Shown here: piece after piece, positions 22,706 through 22,743 of the stretch
Layout: each line of letters begins with the position of its first letter
Numbering within the stretch: the stretch's first letter is position 1
Origin: Clostridium sp.
GTDB lineage: Bacteria; Bacillota; Clostridia; Lachnospirales; Lachnospiraceae
Assembly: GCA_004554205.1 (NCBI GenBank)
Contig: SFNH01000041.1
Location: 1 to 22,743 of the forward strand
Direction of reading: 5' to 3'
Length of the DNA stretch: 22,743 nucleotides
Program-made: the position numbers and the translations under genes
The notes under the pieces: generated by a model
Databases searched by the model: none
What the model was told of the DNA's origin: nothing
Seen by the model: only the letters and a program-made list of their open reading frames with translations

Positions 22706-22743
22706 CAGAAATCTAGACATACCGGACGTCTTATAGCGTCTCC

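Noticed and set aside
1..22743. CRISPR arrays, tRNA, rRNA and riboswitches
   Set aside because: No regularly spaced direct repeats, no tRNA-like cloverleaf and no recognisable riboswitch core was seen on either strand; this is a visual scan and not a model search.

Overview
The window looks like a chromosomal segment of a GC-rich gut-type Clostridia (Bacillota, probably Lachnospiraceae-like). The evidence is Gram-positive style strong AGGAGG ribosome sites, an AGCS and a BCCT symporter, a LicD protein and a cell-surface glycan locus with no lipid A or outer-membrane genes. The species cannot be named from the sequence. Base composition changes sharply: positions 1 to about 640 are AT-rich (about 30% GC by eye) and the rest is close to 60% GC, so the left edge is probably the end of an acquired DNA-modification island.

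Layout. 1-534 (minus): 5' part of an N6-adenine DNA methylase that runs off the window, with its own promoter. 535-917: no gene; promoter plus a multi-stem inverted-repeat block and a hairpin. 918-6095: four housekeeping-type genes, namely an AGCS Na+/amino-acid symporter (minus), a zinc-dependent phospholipase C-like protein (plus), a secreted ComEC-like metallo-beta-lactamase-fold protein (minus) and a BCCT trimethylammonium transporter (plus). 6118-22585: thirteen genes, all on the minus strand and tightly packed, forming a surface-polysaccharide locus read right to left: wzt-like ABC ATPase, a 1326-residue methyltransferase/kinase/coiled-coil/GT2/GT4 fusion, hddC, hddA, gmhB, gmhA (GDP-D-glycero-D-manno-heptose), a GT2, a GT-C-like membrane protein, rfbF, rfbG, rfbH (CDP-4-keto-3,6-dideoxyglucose), licD and a GtrB-like polyprenyl-phosphate glycosyltransferase.

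How it may work. The locus would make two unusual activated sugars (a heptose and a 3,6-dideoxyhexose precursor) and assemble a glycan in the cytoplasm. A WbdD-like capping module (methyltransferase plus kinase on a coiled-coil ruler) would end the chain, and the cap would be presented to an ABC exporter whose ATPase carries a C-terminal glycan-binding domain. The permease is not in the window and is expected just to the right. GtrB plus the GT-C protein could add side groups outside the membrane, and LicD could add a phospho-choline-like group, with the neighbouring BCCT transporter as a possible choline source. In Gram-negative O9a-type O-antigen the cap and the polymerase are separate proteins; here they appear fused in a Gram-positive.

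The locus is peppered with very short mobile-element-like sequences: at least four units of 27-32 bp, and one of 133 bp, with ends of the GTAAC..GTTAC type, and each flanked by an 8-bp direct repeat that is exact or nearly so. They resemble IS66-family ends without any transposase. A second oddity is gmhA, which seems to have lost the C-terminal segment that carries two of the four expected zinc ligands.
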